A stretch of 64,000 nucleotides of DNA, from the NCBI RefSeq assembly GCF_901709675.1, contig NC_051092.1:10558491-10622490 (forward strand), given 5' to 3'. Positions 1 to 13,700 of this stretch are shown here, piece after piece. Position 1 is the stretch's first letter, and each line of letters starts with the position of its first letter. Position numbers and translations under genes: made by a program. This stretch comes from Syngnathus acus. Its lineage: Eukaryota; Chordata; Actinopteri; Syngnathiformes; Syngnathidae. A model generated the notes under the pieces. It saw nothing but the letters and a program-made list of their open reading frames with translations. It did not search any database and was not told the origin of the DNA.

Positions 1-487
1 CCTACACCGTGCTGCCCCTCTTAACACCGACGCTCCGTGGAGCAGATTTCCACCGACGCACTCACGCACGTCAGTCACGCCGCTTAGAATTCTCCGGAGA
101 CTTGCTCACTATCTCCACTATGGAATGGAGATACATGATTACCTGGCAGGCAAGCGTGGTTTGCAGCATTTCCCACATAACAACCCCTTCTATGTCATCA
201 CAAGACTATATCACCTTTCAAATACATAACAAGCCTAAGGAAATATTATAGGTTTGCTAATGACCACATGAGATTCACATAAACAAAACAAGAGCTGTGG
301 AAACATTCTGCCTCAACCAAAATGGTCATCCTCAATTATGACTGACAGTTTTAAAAATGTCTTAATACAGCAAGGGGAGTTACATGAATCATTGACAGGT
401 TTGACATGGTGCCTTTTCTCACCTCCACGAAAATGTGGCATTGAACGAGCAATATTTTGCCAAGAAATGTCATTGCTGTTTTCAAAG

Positions 488-524
488 GGATGGATGGATG
501 GATGGATGGATGGATGGATGGATG
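488..524. repeat. (GGAT)n microsatellite
   Basis: About nine GGAT units. Such tails often mark the 3' end of fish SINEs, but no SINE body is visible beside it. Confidence 0.9.
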
Positions 525-3500
525 ATTTGTTAGCAGTTTGGGTACAGCTCTAGTGTACAAAATGGTGTGCATCAAGGAATTTGTTAATTCGTGCTTTAAA
601 AGTCTGCTTGCCTTGGGCCAAGTGAAGCAGCGACTAAACAGCTATATGTGTCGGATCGATCAAATTAGATGATTATCACCACTCAAAAAAGACAAATACA
701 ACTATCACAGAAACAGTATTTCATTCATGGATGAACAAAAAGAGAATATTAAGGGTACTTTAAAAGGGGAATTGTTGCAAGGTCAGCTATTCAAAACCGC
801 TCGTAATGTAACAGGTCGATTTTGAGACGAACTGTTGCACATGCAAGTGAGTGATGGACATTTATTTTCCATTGACTAATTCCCTGAGCAACACTCTTTA
901 TCCATGTGATAAGGGGCCCAAGAGCTGAGTATGATTAGCTGATAGTTCTTATGCAATGGACGTGGTCACTTCAGTAATCCATCTCTTCCCCGGGACACGA
1001 TGTGTACCTATTCAAAAAGCTGCTTATTACACTAGTCAAGTCCCTCAGCAACTGTTGTGTGCAGGTTTCCTGTATATCAGGTTGCTGTACAAAGCAACGA
1101 GCATGCGGGCCCTGATGCCATAGTCCGGATTTGGTGCTGAGACTGATTGGGCTGAGCTGCTGGAGTGGAGCGCTCGCAAGGGGAACACAGAGTACACTTA
1201 TGTGGACCTTCTTTCCGTGTAGCTTGATTAACAATCAGTAGGCATCCATCTTCGAAAAGCTCAAACGTAATTGCAGCTGAATGGACCAGGATCAGGATGA
1301 AAAGATATATTGGACATTTCTTTCAAGTTAAAAAAAAAAGGATTTTTGAAGGCCCTATTCTATCACTCTTCACTTATTTAATATTTAGAAATACATGGCT
1401 GTTTTCAATGAACTTACAGAGGGTTTTTTCTGTCTGACCGTATTTTATCCATAACTTAAGCCTAAAGGTATGAGCAATGGTCAAATAACCGTTTACAACA
1501 AGCTTTGCCATTGTTCACCAGTCGTAGTTAATCTTCACCATGGTGACAAAGCATTGTCTAAAGCAAACCTAATATTATTATTTGGAAAAAAGGTCAGTGA
1601 GAATAAAAAGCTGTGCACCAGCAATACAAAAGAGTGCATAAACTTGTGTATTGATCGCTCACGTTTTACCTCAGGTTGGATCCTCCTGTTCCTGCTCCAA
1701 CAGCAGCCTCGGAGGACATTAAAGCCACCACAGGCAGGTGAGTTCCCGTCATCCCGCATCATGCAACCCATCCATGCTTCCACAACCACGCACTGAAGTC
1801 AACCTCTACCCGTCCACTGTCAGCCGGAGAGATTTGGAGTACTCAGCATGTCAAAGATGACATATTACGATCGCCTTGTCTGGAATGACTGCATCCTGTA
1901 AGGTCCCAGTTTTGTTCCATTGCTATTCACAGGATGCTGATGAAATAGGTTTCAATGCAAACCGGTGACTTTACTTCAGACCTTTCTACATAATGTAGAA
2001 AGCAATCAGTTATGCTTCCATTCTGTATCCAGCTATCGTGCAGGTGTTTCTTGTCTGATTCCCCCACGACTCAGGATGCACTGAGTAAGGCAGGTACTGA
2101 CACCCAGAGAGACGCAACTGTCTTTTTTTTGCTCTGTCACTATACCCAGTGAGGGAGTTTGCCTCTGTTTTGCTGCTGACAATGATGTGTGTATGTGATT
2201 CAACAAGGGACCCATCGTGCAGCCGGAGACATCGGTGACGGGCCTGGCACTTGGCTTCCTGCGATAGAGGCCTCAGGGAGTGTATCTTGATAAAAGGGGT
2301 TGGGTGGGTATCGGAGGAGAGACAGAGTTACTATAGATACCTATCTCAGGAGAACTTTCCATGTGAACAAGGAAGTCAGAATGGGAGGTAGTGTCACTAC
2401 AGTGGATCCCCCCTGAGGTTCAGACTTTCCTCTGCCTTCTCTCTTCTCACCGTATCTTGGAGACAAAGTCAGCGGAAGCTGTCAGATTGCCTCCCATTGG
2501 TCCTCATCTCTAGCACACCAAATAAATTAAAATTCAGCGGAACCTCGGTTGACAAACAGACTTCTTTCGGAACCTCCACTTTGCGAATCAGCGCACTGTT
2601 TCCCACTGAAATGAACGCAATCCTACTCCATCCTCTTAGGAGCTGTGATAACTTCACTTGCAGTTGTTCGGCCAAAAATAAAAACAGTATATCACTTTGT
2701 TTTGGTGACAGGAAATATCTTGCTATTTCTGAAGCATAGTGTATTCCATTACAGCTCGCTCAGACCATCTTGGTTGTTCTGCTCATGCTTTGGTCTTGGA
2801 TTGGTAGTTGGCTCACAAATTTAGGTCATTAAGCCAAAGTTGGTAACAACAATGGACAGCAGGTGTTAGAAGGGCTAGCCAGGGCCAGATGAGACTGGTC
2901 ACACAAAATTCAGTTTAGAGAATAAGTAGCTGTGCCCTTGGAGCATGGGTTTATTGCTGCCAGCTGTCTGATGAGGCAAAGTGCAGCGACATCGCAGGCA
3001 AATGATATAGCATCAATGACCGTTGCCGTTTGCCAGAGAAGCGGAGGGGTATAGCTCACCCTCACCAGCGGGTACGAGGTGAATCTTTAGATACACAGTA
3101 AGCTTCTCAATGGCTCTCTGGCCTTATTTAAAATATAGGTCAACACATTTCTCCTTGGAGTTTTCCACTTGGAGTGAAGATGTCTAATCTATTTTGAATC
3201 TGCTTTGATAAATATTTGTAAGGATAGGCTAAATGGGATCCTACTTGTCCCATTATTTTACTTACTAAAGAGTTAAGGAAGACATTATGAGACATTCATT
3301 TCATTTGTGCTTGTCTGCTGATCCAGGTAGAGGCTGACCTAGTATTGTATATCTGTGTCAACTGTGCCAGCCCGAGTAGACCACCTACAAACACATAATC
3401 CACTCATGATCCGGAATACATTATTCATTATTTTTACAATAACCGCGCCGAAAGATAAGCATGAGTCTCAGATTCACTCTATGTCGGAGAGCTTGTGCTG

Positions 3501-3537
3501 GTTCTGTTCTTGATTTTAAAAACCATAGGCGTAGTGA

Positions 3538-3658
3538 TCACTCACTCACTCACTCACTCACTCACTCACTCACTCACTCACTCACTCACTCACTCACTCA
3601 CTCACTCACTCACTCACTCACTCACTCACTCACTCACTCACTCACTCACTCACTCACT
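3538..3658. repeat. (TCAC)n microsatellite, about 30 units
   Basis: An uninterrupted TCAC tetranucleotide tract of about 120 bases. Since 4 is not a multiple of 3, every frame reads the same Leu-Thr-His-Ser cycle, which produces spurious open frames. Confidence 0.97.
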
Positions 3659-6600
3659 TGAAATATGTTTATTACAATACTTGGAGTAAAAAATGATATT
3701 TGCTAATAAGTGTGTTGATGCTTTGTGATAAAGCATTACAGGATTTTACGCATCAATGTGAACCCCCCCAAAAATTAGCCAGTGACTGACTTAGGGTTCT
3801 CATTTGGTCCTTGGGAGGTAATGCGTAATTGTGAGCTTTGTCACACATGTAAGATGAGCACTGTTAGTCTTTAAGTGCTAACCTTCCTGTCACCCTCCAA
3901 AGAAAACCCAGCAAGGTGATCCCCCTTTGTCCTGGCTCACTTGATACGCAGACAATCCACTGTCTTCAAATCACAACAAATACAAGAAATTGCCGGGCTT
4001 AAATAATGACATCTAGACAATAGTTACTGAAACGCTTGTTTCATGAGGTGATAGTATTTCACTCGGTCCCATTCAGACATACGTATTGGGATAACATTTG
4101 GAGTATGCGAAGCCTCTTAGATGTTAATTGCATTACTGACAAAGACTCAGGCGTAATCTTCTGAACTGGCATGCAGAACTTTGTCAATCTCCAGATGTCA
4201 CATAGATTGACACACAATCAGGAAGCAACCTTTTCACTTGTGGCTTGTCCTATTGCCACTGGTAGTGAAGTGGTTCACATAGCTCACTTTTGTGCAGCTG
4301 GCAAGCTGCACTCAAAATAAGATTCACCATCAGTCTACGATTGACTTTTAATTTGCAATAAGGTTTTATTCTATTGTTTTTTATACAAGACTCCAAACAT
4401 GAACACAAACACGGCCAGTGCTAAGAAATATTCCCGTAAAGTATACAACTTAATACATACAGTCCATATTTTTAGTCAGGAAAAGTCCAACGGGACAGAA
4501 CGAGATGAGCAGAGTCCACAGATCAGTTCCCAGATGTTACAGGTCGAGTCGTCTTCTGCTTGATATGATCAATGAAATGTCAAAACAACAAGACAACATA
4601 TCATTGGTGCATTTATAATAACTCAGAGTTCCATGCTCTCAAAGTGACCCTCTTTACAATGATGTCAAACATGATGGCTTGCTGATCTGGAGCATGAGCA
4701 TGATCTGAACAGTCAAGCATCTATGCCTATGATGGACTTTTGATCAATCCAGAGAATAATCTGCCTTGCCCCATAGTTCAGGTAGGAAAAACTCCATCTT
4801 CTGTGACCCTAAACAGGAAAAATGGTACATAAAATGTATGGACATTCATATTTTATCTTCTGAATCATTAATGAAGCAATAAACACAAATTCTCTTGACA
4901 ACATCAGGAATTCTTTTTCTTAGATTGACCACACACGATCAAACATCCACCAGTCCTAACATTTACAGATTTTGTTTCTTTGCTTAACATGATTACAGAT
5001 TTAAATCTGATGTTACAACAAAAATAGATTGGTGAGTCAAACATGGTAAACAAAGAGATCTTTTTATATAACATTTTAGATAACGCCTCACATTTTATTA
5101 CACAACAATTCTCCTGGGTCTATGGCGATAGAAGGAGAAGGTGCAATGGGGGAGGATGTTGGCATACGCGACGTAGCCGTTCTCTTTTGCGTGACTCACT
5201 GTTAAAGGAAAACAGGCACTGGATGCAAGCTAGGCATTCATTAACAAATCTCCCTGGGTGGCGAGCCACAATTCCTTGTGTATCCAATTAATGTTTATCT
5301 TTTCCAGCACTTTGAAAGAATTTGGCTGGCTGCTACACACGCTTCCAGATTGCTCGGTGAAGCAGTGGGAGTGATCAAGCGATTGAGATCTCAAAGGATG
5401 CTGCTATGCTACCACATGGAGACTCACGTGCAGTGATGCCCGAGCCATGTGACAGCTCCCCAACAGCAAGCCCCAGGCTGTTCTGTTGCGGAAGGCATGC
5501 AAAACTAGGGTGCATGAATAATGTGTTGAAATGAGAATAAGCACACTTGAACCAAATAGTGGATGAAATGATCGTATCAACACCAATACTCTACTCGGGG
5601 ATATTGATATAAGCATATTGCCCAGAAGAGCTGAGTGCTCTCACTAATAGCTGTATTTTATTCAAGAGACAAAGATGTGGTGTGAAACCTTATCAGGGTC
5701 AGAGGTTCATCAGAATAAAAGATGCACAATCCCTACAAGGCCAAGTGTACTTTGTGCACATAGTACAGGACTGCATGGACTTGTTTTCATTAACATCTTT
5801 GAACTTCCATACAAGGCCTTCATTACATACAGTAGGTGAAAAGTTTGTTGGTTGTCACGTTTTACTCGTGTGAACTGCTCACCATCAAACCCTTTGATAG
5901 TCATTCCTCTGTTAAAATGATGTTTAAAGTCAGTATCCATCTCATTTTCCAACTTAAAAAAAAGAGTCCCAATCTTGTCAGGTATTTAACACAACGTACT
6001 TGCAGATGTTTTCCTCAGCCTTGAAATTGTCTCACTTTGTTTCACTTGACTGAAATCTGAGGGATCTTCACAAGGGTGATGCCAATGCATAAAGTACCAG
6101 CACATACAAACATGACATGGGCTGCAGCTGCAGAATTCCATCTTGCAAGCCAGTCCTGAAGCAAAAGTCATCATCCCACCCCCATTTAACAAAATAAAAC
6201 TTTACAGGGATGACATGAAATAATGTACAAGTTGTTGTGTGAGGATTCTTGGCGGTTCAGTAGATCTACTTTAAATTACACTGACATCTAGTGGACACAT
6301 GTAGACTTGAATTTATAAATTGTATAAACTGGAGTCATTGGAGACTAAATTAAAAGTGTGTTTTGTTGCAGCCTTTGTGTTACGGTAACACCACTGGGGC
6401 AAACACATAAAAAAATCTTAACTAAGTAACCATATCTAAAAAGGCTGGAGTTGGGTTGTGTCGGATGAAAATGTCACTTTTTCCCCCCTGATGTACATAA
6501 AATGAAGTTGAAAAGATAGCATAAAATGTTAGACGTGGAGAGATTATTGCGCAGTGCAGTTCCTCACCTCACAATTACATAAATATTGTTATATTAATAC

Positions 6601-7234
6601 CTGTCTGTGTCCAATTCAAACGAAACCTAATGTTGAATGAAGAAATGAAGAAAAGAATAAAGAAAGAAAAATGTGTGATTTATGCAGTGTCTCCTTAAAA
6701 ACTTGACACATTGCTCTCTTATTTCACATATTATGTTTTATTTACTAAAAACAAGACAGCACCACAGAGTCAATGTTACGGCTTTTGTTCAACACATTCA
6801 TCTTGTTTTGTGCATTAATGGTGGAAAACAGCTTATTCTGCTGTTAGTTATTGCAGGCAGAAAAATATTGAGCAGCATCAATGACGTAAAATTGCATGTT
6901 TTCTTGGTCGATAGCGTTGCACCGGTGAAGCCATGCAAGTCTACAAATCAAATTGCTATGGCGTGTATTATTTGTGGCACATTTGTTGCTAAAATATTGA
7001 ATCTGAAAATCTTAAGTTTTAACTACCACATATGGAAATGTTCAGTTTGTCCGTGAAACATTCCAGCTTTCAGGGCAGGAAATTTGGCCTTCAGAGAAAG
7101 AGAGAGAGAGAGAATCCTCTAGAACCAGATGGTCTTCCTTTTTTCCCAATTGACCAGCCTTAAAACTTTAACCTTGCCAGGAAGATGGATTTGTTATACG
7201 CACGCACGCACAACCTGCAAAAACATTGAGTTGC

Positions 7235-7302
7235 TACTGGGGGCCACATAAAATGTTGTTGTGTGCCAGATCTGGCCCCCAGGCCTTGAGTTGGACACCT
7301 AT
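7235..7302 (-). mobile_element. hAT-type terminus fragment
   Basis: Read on the minus strand it starts with a degraded form of the teleost hAT end CAGGGGTGTCAAACTC, followed by the typical CTGGGGGCCAGATCTGG stretch. Only a short remnant is left. Confidence 0.5.
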
Positions 7303-7719
7303 GCAGTCTAGAAGGTAGAGTGGAGGAAAATTTCCAAATAGGGATGGTTCTTGATCAGTTATGGAAGAAAGACGAAATATATGGTAATAGAATTACTACT
7401 TGAGATATTTGGTAAGCAGCATTGATACCCTCACAACTTCTCTACTTTACCTTTACTCCGAGATGATACATAATGTCGAAAAGCACCAACTTTCTTTGGC
7501 TGTCAGATAGTAGCATGCCTGAGATTAGGGCTTTGTGGAGTGTAGAGACGAGAAGAGGTAGTAGCTTTTACTCTCTTCTGACTGATGTGTGGTGAAAAGC
7601 AGCTTTAACACCAGTGCAAGTGTTGGGGTTGTTTAATTTGAGAACTTACAACATAAAAAGGAAAGTGTAGTTTGAAAGCAAGAGCATAAGAGAAAAAAAA
7701 AAAGAGTACTAGGTGTTGC

Positions 7720-7775
7720 TTATCCCAGGTGCTTGTGATGCTTCTCATAGCCCACTGCATTGTTTGTACTGGTAC
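7720..7775 (-). CDS. wfdc1: wfdc1 coding exon 6 and stop
   Basis: Residues 201-218, a basic tail rich in His and Lys that ends in KHLG and a TAA stop at 7722-7720. The acceptor is a strong pyrimidine tract ending in TTGCAG. Confidence 0.88.
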
Positions 7776-10700
7776 CTGCAAGGAAAAAGTATCAGGTCAG
7801 GTGGACTGTTAATGCTTCAGACTTAGTCATGATGGTTGTGTGCTACCATTTGGTCTTATTACCACACTTACCTAAGTAGTCCTTGTAGTCCTTGAAAAAT
7901 TTGTGTCTTAGACCGCGTCCATCTTCAACGAAAAAGAGGTAACAAAGTTATATCGCAGCACTTAATCAATGCATGCGAAGACTGAAAAATGCTTTAATTG
8001 AGCCAAAATGAATGCAGCAAAAATGGACTAAGGACTTTATATAGCACTGCTCACGATTGCCAATCCGGGATGTCATCAGCTTTTGTTTCTATCATAAGCA
8101 TTTGGTCCTTTTTTAACTCTGGTGATTATTAGTTTCGGTAATATGAAGCTCTAGATTCAAATGAAGAATACAGTATGTCCAAGAGTTAATGAAGTTCTAC
8201 CAGAGTTGGCACGTTGCTTGATGCACTGTCCCCGGTTAGGGATGCCAGTGGCGGGGTTTCCTGGGTTGATGATGTGGCACTCGTATCCAGTGGGACAGTG
8301 GAGAGGTTCATCGCCATCTTCTGTTGTACTGCACGCCTCGGCTGCTCATTAAAAATACATATTCATCGTTAGTGCATGTGCAGCATAAGGGAATGAAACA
8401 TTTTCAGCAAAGGGTGGATAAGCATTTGGGCCTTGTAATGATACAGTGCTACTGTATTTTATTGTCGGTCATGATGATGGCACTCGTTGAATATTTTTGG
8501 TAAAGAATGTGAAAACCACTGTTCTAGGTAGTTACTGTTCATACAAAGGCAGCAGTTATTCAATGTTTAACATTTAGTGAAGCCCTGCACTTGTTGGTTA
8601 ATGGTTTTGATTTCACGGTGAACTTGCAGGTTGACATTGCAATGATTCCAGTAACTGCACACTCACCCTGCAGCACCTCCTCAGGACCATCCAGTAGCCA
8701 GCCGTTGCCCCCCAACCACCTAGGCTTGGGCTGCACGAGCCAGTCAAGGACTACTCGTGATGACAAAGACACAGAAGCAGTTATAAACATTGATGAAGGA
8801 TTGCATTTGTTGGTTCCACAGACCTGGTGGGGGCTGAACAGACTCCAGGCAGGCGTAGATGCAGCCGTTGTAGCAGCAGCGTTTGTGGCGCTCACACTCT
8901 GAGTCTGAACGGCAGCCTGGCACCTCACAGGCCCTTTCTGGGAGCATCTGAGGGGGTGGTGGGCAGCGGTCATTCTTCTGGTGCTGTGTGGATTGCGGGT
9001 GGTTGGGATGCTCGTAGTCCTAGGAGCCCAGAAAATAAGTTGGTGAATTTGTCTTTGCAAAGTCGGCCGCTAGAGAGCAGCAAAGTGTCCTCTCGCGTTG
9101 ATTCTGAACTCTTGTCACCCGAGGACCCGTATATAATACAGAGATGCGGGCCTTGTTGTACAAAATATTTCTCTTTCAACAGTACCCTTTAAAAACATGA
9201 ACATGTGCTTACATGTTGAAAGTGACTTTCAGTGTACCAACAATTGTTGTAACAATTGTAAACATTAATGTTTAACTTGGTATCTAACATTTTGCAGCAT
9301 TGCGTTGAAAATAAAAAATATATATATATATGTGCATATAAGACCGGAATTATCTAAATACACACTATTTTGCTATGCTACACATTTTTACTACCCACCT
9401 AAAATGTTCCCACGACCCACTTTTGGGTCCTGACCCATCAATCACTGTGTTCTAAGATTTGGCTTTAGTACAGACTGCACGCTGCCTTCTAAATGTCTTG
9501 ACCTGGATTGGGAAGGTAGTTTACAGTTGGAACACGCACACACATTCCCATGGTGCATCTGAGAGTGAACAAAAAGTAGGCCACAAAACCCGCAGGCAAG
9601 CAACCTCACGTCAGACTTCGACAAACATAAATTTTCGAGGCCTGCGTGGACAATTGCATGCAGCCAGGAATGCACACACTGCTGCTGACATCTGCTCTTG
9701 TGTGCTAACGTGATGGAATGTGCATCACAGCCATTGTGTCTGTGGTTTGATGTTGTGAAAACTTGGATTCTGTTATTTGAGGCTTGAATTCCTTTTCCGG
9801 GGTAAGGTCATTGTTCCTAAAATCCCTTTTTCTCATTTTTGCTTTGGAATAACCTCATGGCGCCATATTATTTTATAGGGTTGACTGCACAACTCACGAC
9901 AGCCACAATATAACAAGAGAAGCAGCGTATCGGTTATTTTATGGTATTATAAGCCACATGTCCAAAAAGTGTTAATTGTCGGTGGAGAAGTGTCAATGGT
10001 GAGTTGTGCTGTGGCAAAATGAGTGAACCATACCGTGGGAAAATAATATTCCTCATATCCACAGGTTTCATGGTCTTTCTGCTATGCTAACGGTCGTGGT
10101 TGTCTGTGTGGTTTATGTGATGGTAGACTGAAAACTTTTTTTCTTTTGGTTTCCTTTTGATAAGCAGAAATCAAAGTAATTCAATTTGTGTCTCATTGCA
10201 TTATCAATTTCTTTGGATCCTTCTGTGAACTCTGTCCTAAATCAGTAATCAGCCTATGTAGGCTGCACACAATGCCTCAAACTGTGATGGGATTTTTTTT
10301 TTTTTTTGGCAGCGTAGACAAACATGCTTGCAATTCAGCTCGGAAAATAAAAGCCAACCACGTTTGGCACGGAAAGTGCCATCACACACTGAGAATGTGT
10401 GTTAGACACAAATTAGTTCATTCTGGCAGCATTTAGCTAAGTGGGCTGATTGCTATTTGAGTGCTTGATTCACATTATGTGAAGTTGGAAGGGACTTTCA
10501 AAATGTGCTAATTATTACGTTGTATTACTTTGTGAGACACAGTTGAAATCTTTCTTGCTTATCGTTGTTTGTCGTCTTTTTACAAAAAGTCAATATATTT
10601 TGTTTTCTGTTTGTAATATATCTAGAATATTACATACAATAACCAACTTTAGTACAGTTAAACTCGTGCACAAGGAGCACAAAGTCGACTGGGACTGGAT

Positions 10701-13700
10701 AATAGTGTAACTACCCATTATCTTGTATCCGATCACATCCCAATTGCTCCTGCAAAATTCTCCATCAAGATGTAGGATATTTCCTTCCTGTCTGACATGA
10801 TGTATGGGTTTCATACACAGCGTACTCCATCTTTATTCAACATCATCATGGTACATTTGCCTGATTTTAATGCAGGCAGGGTGGGTGGGTTGTTTCCACT
10901 CTGACCCTGCAAATGTGTGAGTAGCTGGCCAACGACCAGTCCACATTGCAGTCAGCCTTTTGCTCAAAGTCATTTGGAATAGGCTAATGTCTAATTCCTT
11001 TGGCAGTTTTTCTGGGCTCTTTGTTACCATTTGGATAATCCATCTCTTCAATCCTGTGGCTACATCCAGGAGGTTAGCTATTATTTAATTACTAAACAAA
11101 ATCTGTGCAACTGTAGTCACAGGAACATCAAGTTGCTTGGAGATGTCTGACTAGTTGCTTACAAGTTTGGCTAACATGTCCTTATTTTAAATATAAAAAA
11201 TAAATATAGGGTTGGCTTTGCATGCGAATGCACACACTAACACACAATGTTTGAATGCCATAGCCTCTAAAGACCAAGGTCACAGTCAAACCCACTCTTG
11301 CGTGGACAGGAAAGAACATGTCTTCCAAGTGCCATTGCCCACAGCAGACATCTGGTTAGCTCTTGGGTTGTCAGGCCTCATTTTCTGCAGCTCCACTCAA
11401 TTTCATGTACGGTAAATGCAGTCAATGTTTTGCAATTTGCCTAGTCTTGCAAAAGAATCCTTCCATACATCCTTCCATCTGCCTATAGCATAGCATAATA
11501 TTCCTTTTCATAAATGCTGAAATTCTTCCCGGATGCAAGTTTCTTTTCCCAGAGGGCCCAGGCCAAGGTAAGCATATATTTGTGACTGTCTGCAGAGCTG
11601 CTGGCTGTCAGAAGACGATCCTTCCACATCAAATACACTTCATGATACTGCAAAGGGTTGTGTTAGAAGCGTCCCCCCTTCGTGCATGCAGACGTGCCCA
11701 TTAGTGTTGGCTCGTGAGTGAACGATTCGTTCAAAAGAACGTATCTTTTCAGTGAACGAAACACTTCCTAAAGTGATTCGTTCTGTTTTCAGTTCATATA
11801 ACTTCAACCAGTAGGTGTCGGTAATGCGCATTAAAGCGGGTGCCACCTCGCCGTAAAACAAAACGAAGAAGAAAATGACGTAACTTCCCGTTCACGAACG
11901 AGTCGTGAATTGCATTTCCTGTTCATCAACTGAACGGATCTGTTCCGTAAGTGAACGAGTCAGTCAGTGAGTGGTTTGCATTTCCAGTTCATCGCGAGAA
12001 CGGATCAGTGAGGGAACGAATCAGGACTTTCCCGTTCGCGAACGAGTCAATGGGTCAACTGCCTTCCTTCCCGTGCATCAACGGATCAGTCACTTAACGT
12101 GTTGCGTCTCCCTCCTGGCGTGGACTATGTAAACCAGAATGTAGATTTACGATTTACCAAGGAAAGAAAGAACCACTCACTGAAACACCACTTCTTTTAT
12201 GCGTGTTTTCTCCAAGATAACGGCTCACTTTATTGTATGAAGGGATGCGCCGTTATGCAACAACGGGGAGATTATGCTTCTCTTTGGGTAATCTTGATTA
12301 ACACTTATAGTAGTTTTTAAATAACGTGTATGCATATATACGCCTAAATATTGTTATCCAATATATCTACTGCAATTTCACATTGGATTGCTGGTTTGAA
12401 ATTTACTTTTAATATTATTATTTTTAATAAACATTTATGTTAAAACTTGTCTGGTGTTTTATTCCTTGTTTTTATATTCGCCAATTAAAACATCAAAATC
12501 TGAAATTTGGTTAACTGCTTTATATAACAATATGTGTATGTATATCTACTGCAATTTCACATTAAATTGCTGGTTTGAAATTTACTTTTATTATTATTAT
12601 TATTGTTTTAATAAACATTAAAAACCTGTTAAAACTTGTCTCGTGTTTTATTCCTTGTTTTTATTTTTTTGGGCATGAAAACCAAAATTTGACATTTGGT
12701 TAACTGCTTTATATGACAATATGTATATGTGTTTTACGTTATGTAATATGTGTTGGTGTCCCCCAAAATAAAGAGCAAGTAGTCAAATACACATTCTTGA
12801 CACGTACAAAAAATGCATAAAGTTATTAGGTACACCTGAAAATGGTGGTGTACCTAATGGAGTGTCCGTGTGACGTCACAGATCAACCAGCCAATCAGGA
12901 GGTGGGGGTGAGGGCGGGTGTGGCACTTTTCACTTTCAGTTCAGCTTTGGCCATGATTTTTCCCTAATGAACTGGCCTGTTTTTAGGTACGCTTGAAAAT
13001 GGCGGCGTACCTAAAGGAGTGTCCGTGTGATGTCACAGATCAACCAGCCAATCAGGAGGTGGGGGTGAGGGCGGGTGTGTCACTTTTCACTTTCAGTTCA
13101 GCTTTGGCCATGATTTTTCCCTAATGAACTGGCCTGTTTTTAGGTACGCTTGAAAATGGCGGCGTACCTAAAGGAGTGTCCGTGTGACGTCACAGATCAA
13201 ACAGCCAATCAGACAGTGGGGGTGAGGGCGGGTGTGGCACTTTTCACTTAAACCAGGGGTGCCGACCTGCAGTCCTCGAAGGGCCGCATTCCAACATGTT
13301 TTCCAAGTTACCCTCGTTAAACACACCTGCGTGAAAAGATTTTGGTCATTTTCACGTTCTACAGGAGCTAAAACTTTTCACGCAGGTGCGCTTAACGAGG
13401 GAATCACACGGACACTCCATTAGGTACACCGCCATTTTCAAGTGTCCCTTATAACAGGCCACTTTATTAGGGAAATATCATGGTCAAAGTTCACAGGTGT
13501 CAAGCTCTAGTCCTCGGGGCCGCGTTCCAACATGTTTTCCAAGTGACCCTCGTTAAGCGCACCTGCGTGAAAAGTTTTAGCTCCTTTCACGTTCCGCAGG
13601 AGCTAAAACTTTTCACGCAGGTGCACCTAACGAGGGAATCACACGGACACTCCATTAGGTACACCGCCATTTTCAAGTGTACCTAATAACAGGCCACTTT

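Larger units (their letters stand above)
1..7600. other. sequence downstream of wfdc1, no recognisable gene
   Basis: AT-rich, no convincing exons. The first 110 bases are noticeably richer in CpG and could be the edge of a promoter or exon belonging to a neighbour outside the window. Apart from the two microsatellites and a hAT fragment listed separately, nothing is seen; the open frames here have no protein-like character. Confidence 0.5.

Noticed and set aside
1-110. First exon or promoter of a neighbouring gene
   Set aside because: CpG-rich for its surroundings, but cut by the window edge and with no protein or splice signal that can be defended.
3461-3689. Open frames with Leu-Thr-His-Ser repeats
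   Set aside because: Produced by a (TCAC)n microsatellite, which is open in every frame.
6682-7056. 124-aa plus-strand open frame
   Set aside because: AT-rich sequence, no recognisable motif or splice context; consistent with chance.
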